Assembly (NCBI GenBank): GCA_947500385.1
Contig: CANMSA010000020.1
Coordinates: forward strand, 1 to 64,000
Source of the DNA: an uncultured Flavobacteriaceae bacterium
GTDB lineage: Bacteria > Bacteroidota > Bacteroidia > Flavobacteriales > Flavobacteriaceae
Length of the DNA: 64,000 nt
Reading direction: 5' to 3'
The notes beneath the pieces were generated by a model. That model was not told where the DNA came from and did not search any database. It saw only the letters and a program-made list of their open reading frames with translations. Shown piece after piece: positions 52,697-62,251 of the stretch (its first letter is position 1; every line of letters starts with the position of its first letter). The translations under genes and the position numbers were made by a program.

Positions 52697-53695
52697 TTAG
52701 CTCTTTAAAATTTTTACGGCCGTCTTTCCGAGTTCGTATAAAAATGGTTTTGCCACGTAACAGTATCTTCCATGCTGTACCAGCTCCCCGCCAAATTTTG
52801 ATTTAAACTCCCGAACACCATAATCCTCCTCTGGTTTTCCTGCGCCCATAAAGTCAAAGCGCGCAATCCCATTTGCCGTAGCATATTCCATCGCGGCCCA
52901 GGTGGCCATGATACTAGGGTAGACATTTTTATACATCCTGTCTTTGCCGCACACGAACCATTCGTAGATGACTTTATCTTCCAATATCGGGGCAACGATA
53001 CCACCAATAATTTCTTTTTGATATTCAACCATTAGAAACTTTACACTGCTTGTTTTCCATAGTTCAACAAAAAAATCCAAGGTCGGTAGCGGTGTTTTCA
53101 CTTTGGTCTTATAGAGGTGGTGTAAAATGGTATAGAATTCGGCAATTTGCTCCACTGTGGACGCCTCCACGATTGAAGCACCCTCTTTGATGCTTTTTTT
53201 AACTTGCCGAAGCTTGCTGCTGCTCATTCGTTTTTTCATCGCCAACGGGTCGGTACAATCTAAGTGAAAATTTAAATGTGGGTGGTATACAAAACCGGCT
53301 TCCTCAAAGGCAGCGGAAAAATCGCTATAGTCGTTGAAGTTTCTAAACTCAATGTAGATTACATCATCCTTTAAGTCGGCAATCAACAAACGCAAAAGTT
53401 CAACAGCCTCTTCATGCACGATATCATTACTGAAAATAGGACCTCCGTAAATGATTGCACGGCTCGTAAAAGAAGCCTTTAGCCCTTTTTCTTTCTGGAT
53501 GATTCCGCTTAGGGAAGCAACGATATGGTCGTCGTTATGGGCTATCAACGTAAACGTTTCCAGGCCTACGCTATGGAAAAATTCCACGGCTCTAGGGGTT
53601 TGAAAAAAGTTCGCTGTATTTGATTGTAGGAGCTTCTCCCAATGGCTCGGAGCCACCTCCTTAAAATCTTTGTGTATGGTATATTCGGTTGTCAT
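52697..53695 (-). CDS. FemAB/GNAT-like acyl- or aminoacyl-transferase
   Basis: A 332-residue protein with two GNAT-like halves, as in FemAB proteins and the exosortase-linked family (HWEKLLQSNTANFFQTPRAVEFF; AMKKRMSSSKLRQVKKSIKEG; KEIIGGIVAPILEDKVIYEW; FDFMGAGKPEEDYGVREFKSKFGG). FemAB enzymes add amino acids to cell-wall precursors, and related proteins in polysaccharide loci may add an acyl or amino-acid group to a sugar. It overlaps the preceding glycosyltransferase by 4 bases. Confidence 0.8.
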   Translation of the reverse strand: MTTEYTIHKDFKEVAPSHWEKLLQSNTANFFQTPRAVEFFHSVGLETFTLIAHNDDHIVASLSGIIQKEKGLKASFTSRAIIYGGPIFSNDIVHEEAVELLRLLIADLKDDVIYIEFRNFNDYSDFSAAFEEAGFVYHPHLNFHLDCTDPLAMKKRMSSSKLRQVKKSIKEGASIVEASTVEQIAEFYTILHHLYKTKVKTPLPTLDFFVELWKTSSVKFLMVEYQKEIIGGIVAPILEDKVIYEWFVCGKDRMYKNVYPSIMATWAAMEYATANGIARFDFMGAGKPEEDYGVREFKSKFGGELVQHGRYCYVAKPFLYELGKTAVKILKS

Positions 53696-54615
53696 TGGTT
53701 TAAAATGGTTTTATAAATAGTAGTTAGTTTGGAAGCGATCACATTTGCACTTAAATGTGCAATGTTGGCTCTTCCGGTAGTTTTGTCCGAATGTGTAAGG
53801 GCCTCCCTTATCTTACTTGAAAAAGTGGTTGTATCAAAATTGGAAATATAGCATCCGGGCGTATCTGCCATAACTTCCTTAATGTCCCCTACGTCTACCG
53901 CTACGATCTTGCTATTACAGGCCATGGCCTCTTTGATCACATTGGGCGAACCTTCCCAAAGACTGGTCAGGAGCACCACATCGGAAGCATTGAAAAAATA
54001 GGGCATCAGCTCATTGGGCACATCCACCAGGGTATGCAATTCTATCGTCGGGTCGTTAAGAAGTTCAAAAGATGCCGATGCCAAGGGAAAATTCTTTTCC
54101 GGGCGCTTAGGGTTTGCCGCAAAAAGCAAGTGTTTTTTTCCTGGATCCCAGCCCGTTACCTCCAATGCCCTTGCTCTTGGAATGGGTTTGAACTTTTCAA
54201 AATCTACGCCGTTCGGCAGTATATTCGCTTCCATGATTTTGGAGGAGGCCTTCATGTCGGCAGATTTTACGATAACCCTTCTCCAGAAGATGGTTTGGAA
54301 TATTTTGATGAGTCTGCTCAACCAAGGGGATGCCTTTACATCGCTTCCCATGAGCGATACTACCAAAGGACGTGCGCCTGCGAGCGAGGCCGTCATCGCA
54401 CTTAAAGAATAATGTGCGTGTACCACGTCAAACGGTTTCGTTTTGAGAAATTTTCGCAAAATAAAAATATGGCCGAGATACCCTTTTAGTCCCTTCCCCT
54501 TTATAGTAAAAAAAGACACTTTATGTCCCAGCTTTTTCAGGGACGTTCCTTGATTGTATATGATCGGCGAAATGCCATTTTTGGTATTGCCGCTGCTTAC
54601 AAATAATATTTCCAT
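53692..54615 (-). CDS. Family 4-type glycosyltransferase, short form
   Basis: A 307-residue GT-B protein. The N-terminal half has FDVVHAHYSLSAMTASLAG and LVVSLMGSDVKASPWL. The C-terminal nucleotide-sugar half has LFAANPKRPEKNF, DVVLLTSLWEGSPNVIKEAMACNSKIVAVDVGD with the conserved Glu residues. It is shorter than typical members (about 370), mostly in the linker region. It should add one residue of the repeat unit. It lies 13 bp after the ATP-grasp gene. Confidence 0.87.
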   Translation of the reverse strand: MEILFVSSGNTKNGISPIIYNQGTSLKKLGHKVSFFTIKGKGLKGYLGHIFILRKFLKTKPFDVVHAHYSLSAMTASLAGARPLVVSLMGSDVKASPWLSRLIKIFQTIFWRRVIVKSADMKASSKIMEANILPNGVDFEKFKPIPRARALEVTGWDPGKKHLLFAANPKRPEKNFPLASASFELLNDPTIELHTLVDVPNELMPYFFNASDVVLLTSLWEGSPNVIKEAMACNSKIVAVDVGDIKEVMADTPGCYISNFDTTTFSSKIREALTHSDKTTGRANIAHLSANVIASKLTTIYKTILNQ

Positions 54616-54628
54616 AAGTAGGTATTCT

Positions 54629-55693
54629 TTAAATCAGTTGATGGGTTTTTGACCTATGTAAGTCGATAGGTTCTTGGGCGAGGTAATGCGCTATGCTATC
54701 GGCAAACACCTTCTCGATCTCAAAACGTTGGGAAACGAATACCCATGTCTTGTCTTTCTTGGTAAAAAAGCCTTTGGAGTATGGAATACCGGCCGTGCCA
54801 AAGTAAAGCGATTGAAATTCGATCAGGTAAAACTCCTTCCCATCATAGGCGATATCAATAGATAAATGAGGAACATTCAATTTGTTGAAAATATCGAGGG
54901 CGTAGTCAAAAAGGCCTTCAGGAGCTTCCGCCTCTTCCCCGTAAAAGTAGTTATCATACCCCCCGCCACTGGCCTTGATACCCCGACCATTTAGAATAGG
55001 TCTCTTAAAAATGTAGAGCTTCTCGCCAAACAGGTACACTTTCCAATCATTTACCAGCTCGGGAATGAATTCTTGAAGAATGAACTTTTCACGATAAACC
55101 GATTCTTTGATATAGCCCTTATGCCGTAGTGACCGAACATGGTCCTTTAAATCCATTTTATAATGACGGGTGCTGGCCTCTTTAACCTTTGCAAAAAGTT
55201 CCCGTTCATTGCGAACCAAAGCAACCCCGGTTCCCGAGGCTCCAGAAGCTGTTTTAAACACTACAGGGTATTTGATCGTCCCGAGCCTCATTTTCAAATC
55301 TTTCATGCATCCAAACACCATTGCATGCATATTGTTGGTAATCTCGGCGTAGTCGCGCATCATCTCCATAAAGGCCTTGTTATTGTTCATACGAAGGTGC
55401 TTAAAGGAAGGGATTACATTCGCCCCTGAAAGCTCTAACGCAAGGATGACATCCTCTATGTACGACTTATAATGGTAGCCGATATCTTCAGAAGAAGTAT
55501 AGATAATGGGGTGTCCTTCATAATCTTCGTTTCTAAAATCGATTTCATTTAGAAATTTAAAATCGATATCAAAACCTGCGTCTTGAAAATAGGTGCTCAG
55601 CTTTTGTTTGTCCATACCACTGCGGTATGGGGTGTCAAAATGTTTTGATCCAAATTTGCTTTTATAATCTATCAATGCTGTTATAGGTTTCAT
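54629..55693 (-). CDS. ATP-grasp enzyme
   Basis: A 354-residue protein with an ATP-grasp core: YPVVFKTASGASGTGVALVRNE (phosphate-binding region), YREKFILQEFIPELVNDWKVYLFGEKLYIFKRP, and LSIDIAYDGKEFYLIEFQSL carrying the metal-binding acidic residues. Such enzymes join a carboxylate to an amine or thiol through an acyl phosphate. Together with the asparagine-synthetase-like gene next to it (4-base overlap), it may attach an amino acid or amide to a uronic acid. The substrate is inferred only. Confidence 0.83.
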   Translation of the reverse strand: MKPITALIDYKSKFGSKHFDTPYRSGMDKQKLSTYFQDAGFDIDFKFLNEIDFRNEDYEGHPIIYTSSEDIGYHYKSYIEDVILALELSGANVIPSFKHLRMNNNKAFMEMMRDYAEITNNMHAMVFGCMKDLKMRLGTIKYPVVFKTASGASGTGVALVRNERELFAKVKEASTRHYKMDLKDHVRSLRHKGYIKESVYREKFILQEFIPELVNDWKVYLFGEKLYIFKRPILNGRGIKASGGGYDNYFYGEEAEAPEGLFDYALDIFNKLNVPHLSIDIAYDGKEFYLIEFQSLYFGTAGIPYSKGFFTKKDKTWVFVSQRFEIEKVFADSIAHYLAQEPIDLHRSKTHQLI

Positions 55694-57426
55694 ACGATCG
55701 GTTGTTTTTGTTGCTGTTGTTTTTTTTGAAGGTTATACAGTAATGAAAGCGACATGGCCAAAAGGTCCCTTTGCGACTCTGGTGTATAGGCCGTTAAGCG
55801 GTTCAATAACTTTGTTAATTCTTTTTGATCAAACAGGGTCGTTCCGGAAATGAGTTTTTCCATTGCACGGGAATTATGAAGTATTCCCGAAACAATGCCC
55901 AGATTGTCTAAATAGGTCTTCTGCAGTTTTCTTTTAAAACGTTTTTTGAAAAACGGAACAAATATCTGGTAACTGAAAAATGGGTTGCGCACGGCCCTAG
56001 GAGCGTATCCCTTCCCCGTTTGCTGTTTATATATGCGCCGATTGGTTTTTCTGATAATGTCGGCGTAGATCATTTGTCCCTTTCTACGTTTGAACGGGTG
56101 GTTCGTAAAAAAATCATTATTGGCACCGGCATAAGCCGTTTGCAAAAGTGTTTTTACAAAGTTGAAATCCAGGAAGGGGGTGCGTACTTTTAGATACTGC
56201 TGCTGTGCTACGATCCACTGTCCAAAAAATTTCCGAAAGACCTCTTCGAACACGAATACGTAAAACTGCTGGTTCAATGTATATTTTTTTGGCAAAGCTC
56301 TTTTGTATCGAAGTACATCTAGTACCAAAGCATCCAATTCTTCCTCAAAATCTTGCAGTCGCAGGGCTTTAAGTACCGGAGAAGTCCTTAGCCTTTCTTG
56401 AATAAGCTGTTCGTCCTCAGTACTAAAAATATCCGCAAGGGCCGCGGAAGTGACCGCTCCCCTAATATGCAGGGCCCGAAACAATTCACTACCACAGGCA
56501 CCTGAAAGCAGGTAATCGGCCTGTTCGCTTACTTTTTGGGCGTTGTAGCTAAAGTGAGCATATAACAACCCATTTCCGCACGAACCCGCTTTCGAGAACT
56601 TCTTGGCATGTTCAAAATAGTGTTCTTCTACATACTCCTTGCCCCCCAAATCGTCAAAACGATATGGGATTCCCAGTTCTTGAGCATTTTTAGAAGGGAT
56701 GGAAACATCGCTATTTTCAGGTCTTCCAAAAGAAAAAGTATCAAACGTTTGTTTATGGTGCATCGCACAACTCACCAGGGTTCTTCCATCAAAACCACCT
56801 GTAAAGGCAATAGCGAAATTGGCATCGGGAAAATAGTCCTTCGTGGTCTCCACAAAAAGATTGCTCAAATCGCTTACCACTTTTGTACCGCTGCTTGGTG
56901 TTTCAGTGAAAAATGAAGTAGTATCAAAATGCCGCTGAAAATGAAGTTTATCGGCGGTCAACAGCACATAATGATGACAAGGCATCAATACTACTTCTTT
57001 GTACTTTGTACCATTGAATAAGCCGTAATTGAATAGTAGATTTTCAAGAATAAAGCGCTTGTTTATGGTCAGTACCCCGGAATAATAGGTCTCGATCAGT
57101 TGAAGCGAAGAAGCGATCATCGTTTTATCTTCTGTGCTATACAACGGTAACATGTTAAAAAAGCTACTGAATACTTTTACTTTCCCATCTTTCAGTACCA
57201 GTGCATAAAAGTTTCCCTTTAATTTGGGAATATCGTCTTCTTTGGTTGAGAGTAATAAGGCCGTTGAACCGATATAATCGCCAAAAACAAGGATGGTGCG
57301 TTCCTCATCGTGGTTCTGTTCATAGCAGTCGTTCGTAATCAAGAACCAATCCTCGCTCAACATGGTACTATTGCATGGCAAATCGAGTATGTATTCCTTT
57401 TTATTTAAAATGACAAAATTGTTCAT
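55690..57426 (-). CDS. Asparagine-synthetase-like protein with altered ATP loop
   Basis: A 578-residue protein with the layout of asparagine synthetase B, but the N-terminal glutaminase-like half (residues 1-180) lacks Cys at position 2, so it cannot use glutamine in the normal way. The ATP-pyrophosphatase loop is TGGFDGR (209-215) in place of the usual SGG-x-DS. The C-terminal part is helical and basic. It probably activates a carboxylate by adenylation, perhaps with ammonia or an amine as acceptor. It sits between the membrane protein and the ATP-grasp gene. Confidence 0.78.
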   Translation of the reverse strand: MNNFVILNKKEYILDLPCNSTMLSEDWFLITNDCYEQNHDEERTILVFGDYIGSTALLLSTKEDDIPKLKGNFYALVLKDGKVKVFSSFFNMLPLYSTEDKTMIASSLQLIETYYSGVLTINKRFILENLLFNYGLFNGTKYKEVVLMPCHHYVLLTADKLHFQRHFDTTSFFTETPSSGTKVVSDLSNLFVETTKDYFPDANFAIAFTGGFDGRTLVSCAMHHKQTFDTFSFGRPENSDVSIPSKNAQELGIPYRFDDLGGKEYVEEHYFEHAKKFSKAGSCGNGLLYAHFSYNAQKVSEQADYLLSGACGSELFRALHIRGAVTSAALADIFSTEDEQLIQERLRTSPVLKALRLQDFEEELDALVLDVLRYKRALPKKYTLNQQFYVFVFEEVFRKFFGQWIVAQQQYLKVRTPFLDFNFVKTLLQTAYAGANNDFFTNHPFKRRKGQMIYADIIRKTNRRIYKQQTGKGYAPRAVRNPFFSYQIFVPFFKKRFKRKLQKTYLDNLGIVSGILHNSRAMEKLISGTTLFDQKELTKLLNRLTAYTPESQRDLLAMSLSLLYNLQKKQQQQKQPIV

Positions 57427-57431
57427 CGTGT

Positions 57432-58841
57432 TTATATTAGTCCTCTGTTAGATAGTTTGAATACATTCCATAGCAGGATGGCGAAAAAAATAAAAGATAA
57501 ATAGGTGATCCAATGCCGTTGTTTCCTTGTATAATCGGCCACAATGCCGTCCGACATAAAAACGATCAAAAAAGGAAGTGACAACACTTGAAAACGGTCT
57601 TGAAAAGAAATACCCGATACTGCCAAAATCATGATATAGATCACCGCAAAACTACCGGCAAAAATGGCTCCTACCTTGCGCTGTTTTATGAACCGGAAAA
57701 GCCCTATAAACACAAAGAAATACATCACGTTCCGTATAATCTCGTTTTGAAAATGAGCGTAGATTCCCAGTTGCCTTTCCTCAAAGTCTAACAAAGAGGG
57801 AAAGGGAGTAATAATGGCCCCCGCAACCAATAATGGGGCTACGATTGCCGCTGTATAGTTGATACCGCGATCTTTTGAAGCTTTATCCAATTCAGAACCG
57901 AATTGTTCGCTGCTTGCTTCGATCGCCGCTTCGATATGTTTGTCCATAGAAAGTTCATAGGTAACCCAGAGGCTACCCGCAATGAGTACCATGGTGATGA
58001 AACCTGCAAAAAGGCGGTAGTTTTTATTTTTGGTTCGATAGAATACGATTTGTAGCAGCACGCACCCCAAGAGAAGGGGCACCAATACGGTACGGAAATA
58101 AAATATAGAACCCAGTAAGCACAGGACCAGTAGGGTATTGGGAATCCTAAACTGGGGAGTCCTGATCACCCTTGTGGTGTAGTATCCGATATTGGCAATT
58201 AAAAAAATAAGCAAGGTCTCCTTTAGGAAAATACCACTGAACCATAACAGGGGCGGCATTAACATGGTAATTATACCTGCAATACGGGCTTGTTTTTCGC
58301 CATATGCGAATTGGGTAATCTGGTATATTCTTAAAACGGTAATACTCCCTACGATGGCATTCAGTAGTTTAATGATGGTCGTGCTCTTGCCGAAAATGGA
58401 ATACAACGACCCAATGACTACTGAGAACCCATAGTCAGACTCATTCTTCCAAAAATGCGATAGGGATCGAAAGATGTTTTTTCCTTCCGCAATGGCATCT
58501 GCAACGATCACCCCCGAATAGTGATAGTTCCACGCGTCGGAGGCAGCCAATTCAAATGGAAGATTTGCAGGGTCGTACCACATGGTCAGCAGGTACATCG
58601 CGGCTATGGCCAACAGTCGATAAAAAAAGCTGTGAAACAATAACCGAGTCTTAAAATCCTTGGCGTTCTTCCAAGCATTCGTATAGCCTAGAACTCCGAT
58701 AAAAAAGAATAAGATGATCGTAAACCCCACCAAGATAATGGGTAATGGCATGGTGTATTGCGGAAAAAACAATATATGGCTCACCATGGTGATAATGGCG
58801 AAGAACAGCGCTATTTCGGTATGTTTTTTACTCCAAACCAT
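57432..58841 (-). CDS. Polytopic membrane protein, possible polymerase or GT-C
   Basis: About 469 residues from the ATG at 58841 (MVWSKKHTEIALFF); an earlier ATG at 58868 would overlap the preceding gene by 41 bases. Ten to twelve membrane helices are visible, with a larger loop after helix 3 (DPANLPFELAASDAWNYHYSG) containing a D and H/Y cluster, as in GT-C enzymes. A Wzy polymerase role would fit the operon, which otherwise lacks one. The sequence does not prove it. Confidence 0.68.
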   Translation of the reverse strand: MVWSKKHTEIALFFAIITMVSHILFFPQYTMPLPIILVGFTIILFFFIGVLGYTNAWKNAKDFKTRLLFHSFFYRLLAIAAMYLLTMWYDPANLPFELAASDAWNYHYSGVIVADAIAEGKNIFRSLSHFWKNESDYGFSVVIGSLYSIFGKSTTIIKLLNAIVGSITVLRIYQITQFAYGEKQARIAGIITMLMPPLLWFSGIFLKETLLIFLIANIGYYTTRVIRTPQFRIPNTLLVLCLLGSIFYFRTVLVPLLLGCVLLQIVFYRTKNKNYRLFAGFITMVLIAGSLWVTYELSMDKHIEAAIEASSEQFGSELDKASKDRGINYTAAIVAPLLVAGAIITPFPSLLDFEERQLGIYAHFQNEIIRNVMYFFVFIGLFRFIKQRKVGAIFAGSFAVIYIMILAVSGISFQDRFQVLSLPFLIVFMSDGIVADYTRKQRHWITYLSFIFFAILLWNVFKLSNRGLI

Positions 58842-59922
58842 AGCTCCTCCTATATTTATGCTGTACAACCCCTATTTCATAGTGATCCAAGAACGCTTTT
58901 TGTGCTCCTTTGCCCAATGCTTTTTTATGGGCCATGGGCATTTTTAAAAATACTTCGATCGTTCTTTTGAAAGAGGTTACCTGTAAGCTCTCTGAAATTA
59001 GTCCATTGCGGTCGTTCACGATATCGGGCATTCCGCCGACCGGGGTCGTTATGACCGGGACTCCCATTGAAAGTGCTTCCAACGCTACAATGGGCATTCC
59101 TTCTTGTCTTGAGCTAATGATCAACGCATCTGCCTGCGTTAGAAAATCGGCGGCATTTTCCATAGGGCCCGCCATAAAAAGATTGGGACTATTGATTTCC
59201 GCTAGCTCCAAGGCAAGGTCTGCTTGGATTTGTCCGCCAACTTGCACGCACATAAGGCCCGGATAGGTTGGCGCCAATGATCGTAAGGACAGCGCCAGCA
59301 ATTTGTAATTTTTATGCCCACAGATGTTCCCGATGGCCAATAAACGGTTACCCTCTTTCGGGGGTTTGGGAAAGCTGTTCCAAAAACGCTTTATAGCACC
59401 GGCATCCCGCTGTGGGAAATGCGGATTGATACCATTCCCTATTACTTGAAAACGTAGTTTCGGAAAGGCTTTGTTCATATCTTTTAGGATTGTTTCTGCA
59501 AGGCAAATATGCAATATGCGGTTGCTTAAAAACCGTAACTTATCAATGCGTCTCAGTGTTTTTTCCCAATTTTGAAAACTACTATGAATCGTATGCACAT
59601 AGGTCGTATTTCTTCTAAAAAATGATAATGCGAATACATAGTAAAACGGATTGTGCAGGTGGGCATGTACCACCCTGGGCCGCCACCTACTAATTTGTTT
59701 GTAAAATTGAAAAAACTGTTTCACGCTATATTTTTTACGCCATTTTAGTTGCACCATTTTTATGGCCGGGGCTACCCTATTAAGGTAGTGTTGATGGTCA
59801 TCCGTTTTCGCGAGTATCATCAATCCCACCGCATAGTGCTTGGCCTGCTCATTCGCGAGTTGCACTACAAAATGCTCCGCACCGCCAACATTCAAGGTCG
59901 TTATGACATGAACAATATCCAC
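58828..59922 (-). CDS. Family 4 glycosyltransferase
   Basis: A 364-residue GT4-type enzyme: an N-terminal VITTLNVGGAEHFVVQLANE, VVHAHLHNPFYYVFA, and a C-terminal ADALIISSRQEGMPIVALEALSMGVPVITTPVGGMPDIV with the EX7E pair. It transfers a sugar from a nucleotide sugar, with retention of configuration. Its ATG directly abuts the stop of the FkbM gene. Confidence 0.92.
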   Translation of the reverse strand: MDIVHVITTLNVGGAEHFVVQLANEQAKHYAVGLMILAKTDDHQHYLNRVAPAIKMVQLKWRKKYSVKQFFQFYKQISRWRPRVVHAHLHNPFYYVFALSFFRRNTTYVHTIHSSFQNWEKTLRRIDKLRFLSNRILHICLAETILKDMNKAFPKLRFQVIGNGINPHFPQRDAGAIKRFWNSFPKPPKEGNRLLAIGNICGHKNYKLLALSLRSLAPTYPGLMCVQVGGQIQADLALELAEINSPNLFMAGPMENAADFLTQADALIISSRQEGMPIVALEALSMGVPVITTPVGGMPDIVNDRNGLISESLQVTSFKRTIEVFLKMPMAHKKALGKGAQKAFLDHYEIGVVQHKYRRSYGLE

Positions 59923-60753
59923 TTACCGCCTCGTTCCGTAAATCCAACTGTCTACGACCTGATGCCCGGTACTATTGTAAAAGACATCAAAGTTGTTTTC
60001 TTCAAGAAAACGGGCCATTTTTTGTTTTATCTGCCGGTCATCGTCGAAGAGGAAATCATGGCAGGAAACGGCAATATGTTTCGTAATTTTAATCGCTTTC
60101 CGCATTCCATCGATCATTGGAAGTTCCGACCCTTCTATATTCGCCTTCAGAAAATCAATGCGTTCTATATTTTTTTCGACCACCAAATGATCCAGTGTTA
60201 TGCCGTCTACCTCGATGCCCTTTGCCGTTTTATTGACCGCATCCACTTGGTAGGTATCGGACTCTTCGATCCATACTTTCTGGTTGCTATCTGTAATGGC
60301 GACATTGAGATTCTCGGAGTTTCGTATGCTATTCTTTGAGCAGAGCTCCTCAAGTTTCTCATGACTTGCCCTGCTCGCCTCTATAGAATATATTTTACCT
60401 TCGGCTTTTACCTGTTCATTAAAAAAGAGGGTTTCGGTACCGATTCCGGCACCTACATCTATAATTACATCCCCTTGTTGCGGTATATAGTGTTTACAGG
60501 CAATTCGCTTGATTCCCTTATACAGTTTCGACTTGCTGAAATAGAAATAGGGCTTTTTCACCATATAGAGATGACTGCCATTGCTCTTCAACCAGTACAT
60601 ATCATATTTATCATCGTATTCCACCGTGTTTTTGGCCCCCATGAGGGAACTGCTCACTGCCCCTAAAAACCGAGCTTTTGATTTTTTTCCCGGAATTAGG
60701 AACAAAACTGAATTGATGAAAACCTCTGCGAGCTTCCTAACTATTTTTTTCAT
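59923..60753 (-). CDS. FkbM-family methyltransferase
   Basis: A 276-residue protein with the SAM-binding motif GDVIIDVGAGIGTETLFF, an acidic strand end (IYSIEASRASHEKLEEL), and the FkbM-typical KANIEGSELPMIDG near the C-terminus. The N-terminal 50 residues are hydrophobic and basic. It likely O-methylates a sugar of the repeat unit. Confidence 0.88.
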   Translation of the reverse strand: MKKIVRKLAEVFINSVLFLIPGKKSKARFLGAVSSSLMGAKNTVEYDDKYDMYWLKSNGSHLYMVKKPYFYFSKSKLYKGIKRIACKHYIPQQGDVIIDVGAGIGTETLFFNEQVKAEGKIYSIEASRASHEKLEELCSKNSIRNSENLNVAITDSNQKVWIEESDTYQVDAVNKTAKGIEVDGITLDHLVVEKNIERIDFLKANIEGSELPMIDGMRKAIKITKHIAVSCHDFLFDDDRQIKQKMARFLEENNFDVFYNSTGHQVVDSWIYGTRR

Positions 60754-60775
60754 TGTATTGTTTGATTAAATTGAT

Positions 60776-62218
60776 TTATTGATTTGAAAATTTTCCTTGT
60801 AATACTTTTTTGATTTCAAAGAGTTCTCGAAACTTCATGAAATAAGATCCCAATAAATAGCCCATGCCGCCAACAGCCATACCCACTATTAGTTGCCCCA
60901 GCAGGCTAGGGACCAACAGGCAGATGGTATAACTGACCATACCGGCAGCACCACTGACCAGGAAATAGGGGGCAATATCCCGTAGTTGTTTTAGGGCCGT
61001 ATACTGCACATATTTTCCGGTATAATAGGAATTGATAAAAAAGCTTAGCAAGGATACCAACACATAGCCGGTAGTCATGGCCACGACTCCCCATTGATAG
61101 GTGAGTAGAATGGCGAGAATGGTAAGGCTGTTCTTAACCATTTCTAGCTTTAAAAAAAGATCAGATCTGCCTTTGGCATTTAAAAAATTGAGGTTGATGT
61201 ATTGGATCGGGTGAAATATGATGTCCAAGGCAAGGATCTGCAGTAATACGACCGTCGGAAGCCATTTCTGAGTAAGCAATACCAAAATTAAGGGCTTGGC
61301 AAAAAACAACAACCAAACGATTACCGGGCAAAGAATAAAACCGCTTAGCCGAATACTTCGCACCAATAAGTTTCTGGCCTTTTCGTCATCATCGATTACT
61401 TTGACCATCAAGGGAAACGTGACACTTTGGAGAATGTTCCCGATCAAGGTACTGGGTACTTGTTTAAAAAGCGAGGCCCGGGTAAAGTGCCCCAATTCTT
61501 CCGCCCTGTAAATTTTACCGATGACGATAAGGTATAGATTTTGAAAAAATATTTTTAAGAGCTCCGAGAGCATCAATTTGGATCCGAAGCCAAAGAGGGC
61601 CCGAAAAGAAGATTGGCTAAATACTGGGCTGGGAACCCATCTGTTCAGTACCCAATACAAGAAAGCCACAATGAGGCTTCTGGTGAGATAATGGGCTACC
61701 AACGCCCATACCCCATATCCATTCAGAGCTGCATAAATTCCTACACCTCCACTAATTACGGAAGCAGTTATATGCGCGATCGCCTGGGTTTTAAAATCGA
61801 TGGCCTTGGCCATCCGGGCTTTGTGTACCACGGTCGTCGATAGAATAACAATATTGATGGAAACTACCTTTACCAGATCGACCAAGAGCGGTTCTTCGTA
61901 AAACCGGGCAATGGCCCCCGAACAGGCGAACAGTATAAGATACAACAGTATGCCAACGCTTATATTGAAGAATAGTATGGTCGAAAAATCGCGTTGTCCC
62001 GCGTCTTTCTTTTGCACCAAAGCAGTGTAAAAGCCGCTGTCGACCAAGGATTGAGAAATAGCCATGAAAATGCTGATCATGCCGATAAGGCCGAAGTCTT
62101 CGGGCATTAGAAGGCGCGCCAAAATAATCCCTATGGTAAACTGTATAAGGAGCGTTGAAAATTTATCAATGCTACTCCAAAGTAATCCCTTCTTTGCCTT
62201 GTGTTCTAGTGCCCCCAC
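60776..62218 (-). CDS. Lipid-linked oligosaccharide flippase (Wzx/WzxC-like)
   Basis: A 480-residue protein with about twelve to fourteen membrane helices. It opens with KAKKGLLWSSIDKFSTLLIQFTIG and ILARLLMPEDFGLIGMISIFMAISQSLVDSGFYTALVQKK, a strong match to WzxC-like flippases of the polysaccharide transporter family. It moves the undecaprenyl-linked unit to the periplasmic face for polymerisation. It lies 22 bp before the FkbM gene. Confidence 0.92.
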   Translation of the reverse strand: MGALEHKAKKGLLWSSIDKFSTLLIQFTIGIILARLLMPEDFGLIGMISIFMAISQSLVDSGFYTALVQKKDAGQRDFSTILFFNISVGILLYLILFACSGAIARFYEEPLLVDLVKVVSINIVILSTTVVHKARMAKAIDFKTQAIAHITASVISGGVGIYAALNGYGVWALVAHYLTRSLIVAFLYWVLNRWVPSPVFSQSSFRALFGFGSKLMLSELLKIFFQNLYLIVIGKIYRAEELGHFTRASLFKQVPSTLIGNILQSVTFPLMVKVIDDDEKARNLLVRSIRLSGFILCPVIVWLLFFAKPLILVLLTQKWLPTVVLLQILALDIIFHPIQYINLNFLNAKGRSDLFLKLEMVKNSLTILAILLTYQWGVVAMTTGYVLVSLLSFFINSYYTGKYVQYTALKQLRDIAPYFLVSGAAGMVSYTICLLVPSLLGQLIVGMAVGGMGYLLGSYFMKFRELFEIKKVLQGKFSNQ

Positions 62219-62251
62219 TGCTATCTATTCTTTTTTTTGGTTTTTGTTTTA

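Noticed and set aside
59749-60339. A 196-codon plus-strand frame
   Set aside because: It is antisense to the glycosyltransferase and FkbM genes, which have clear motifs; no independent support.
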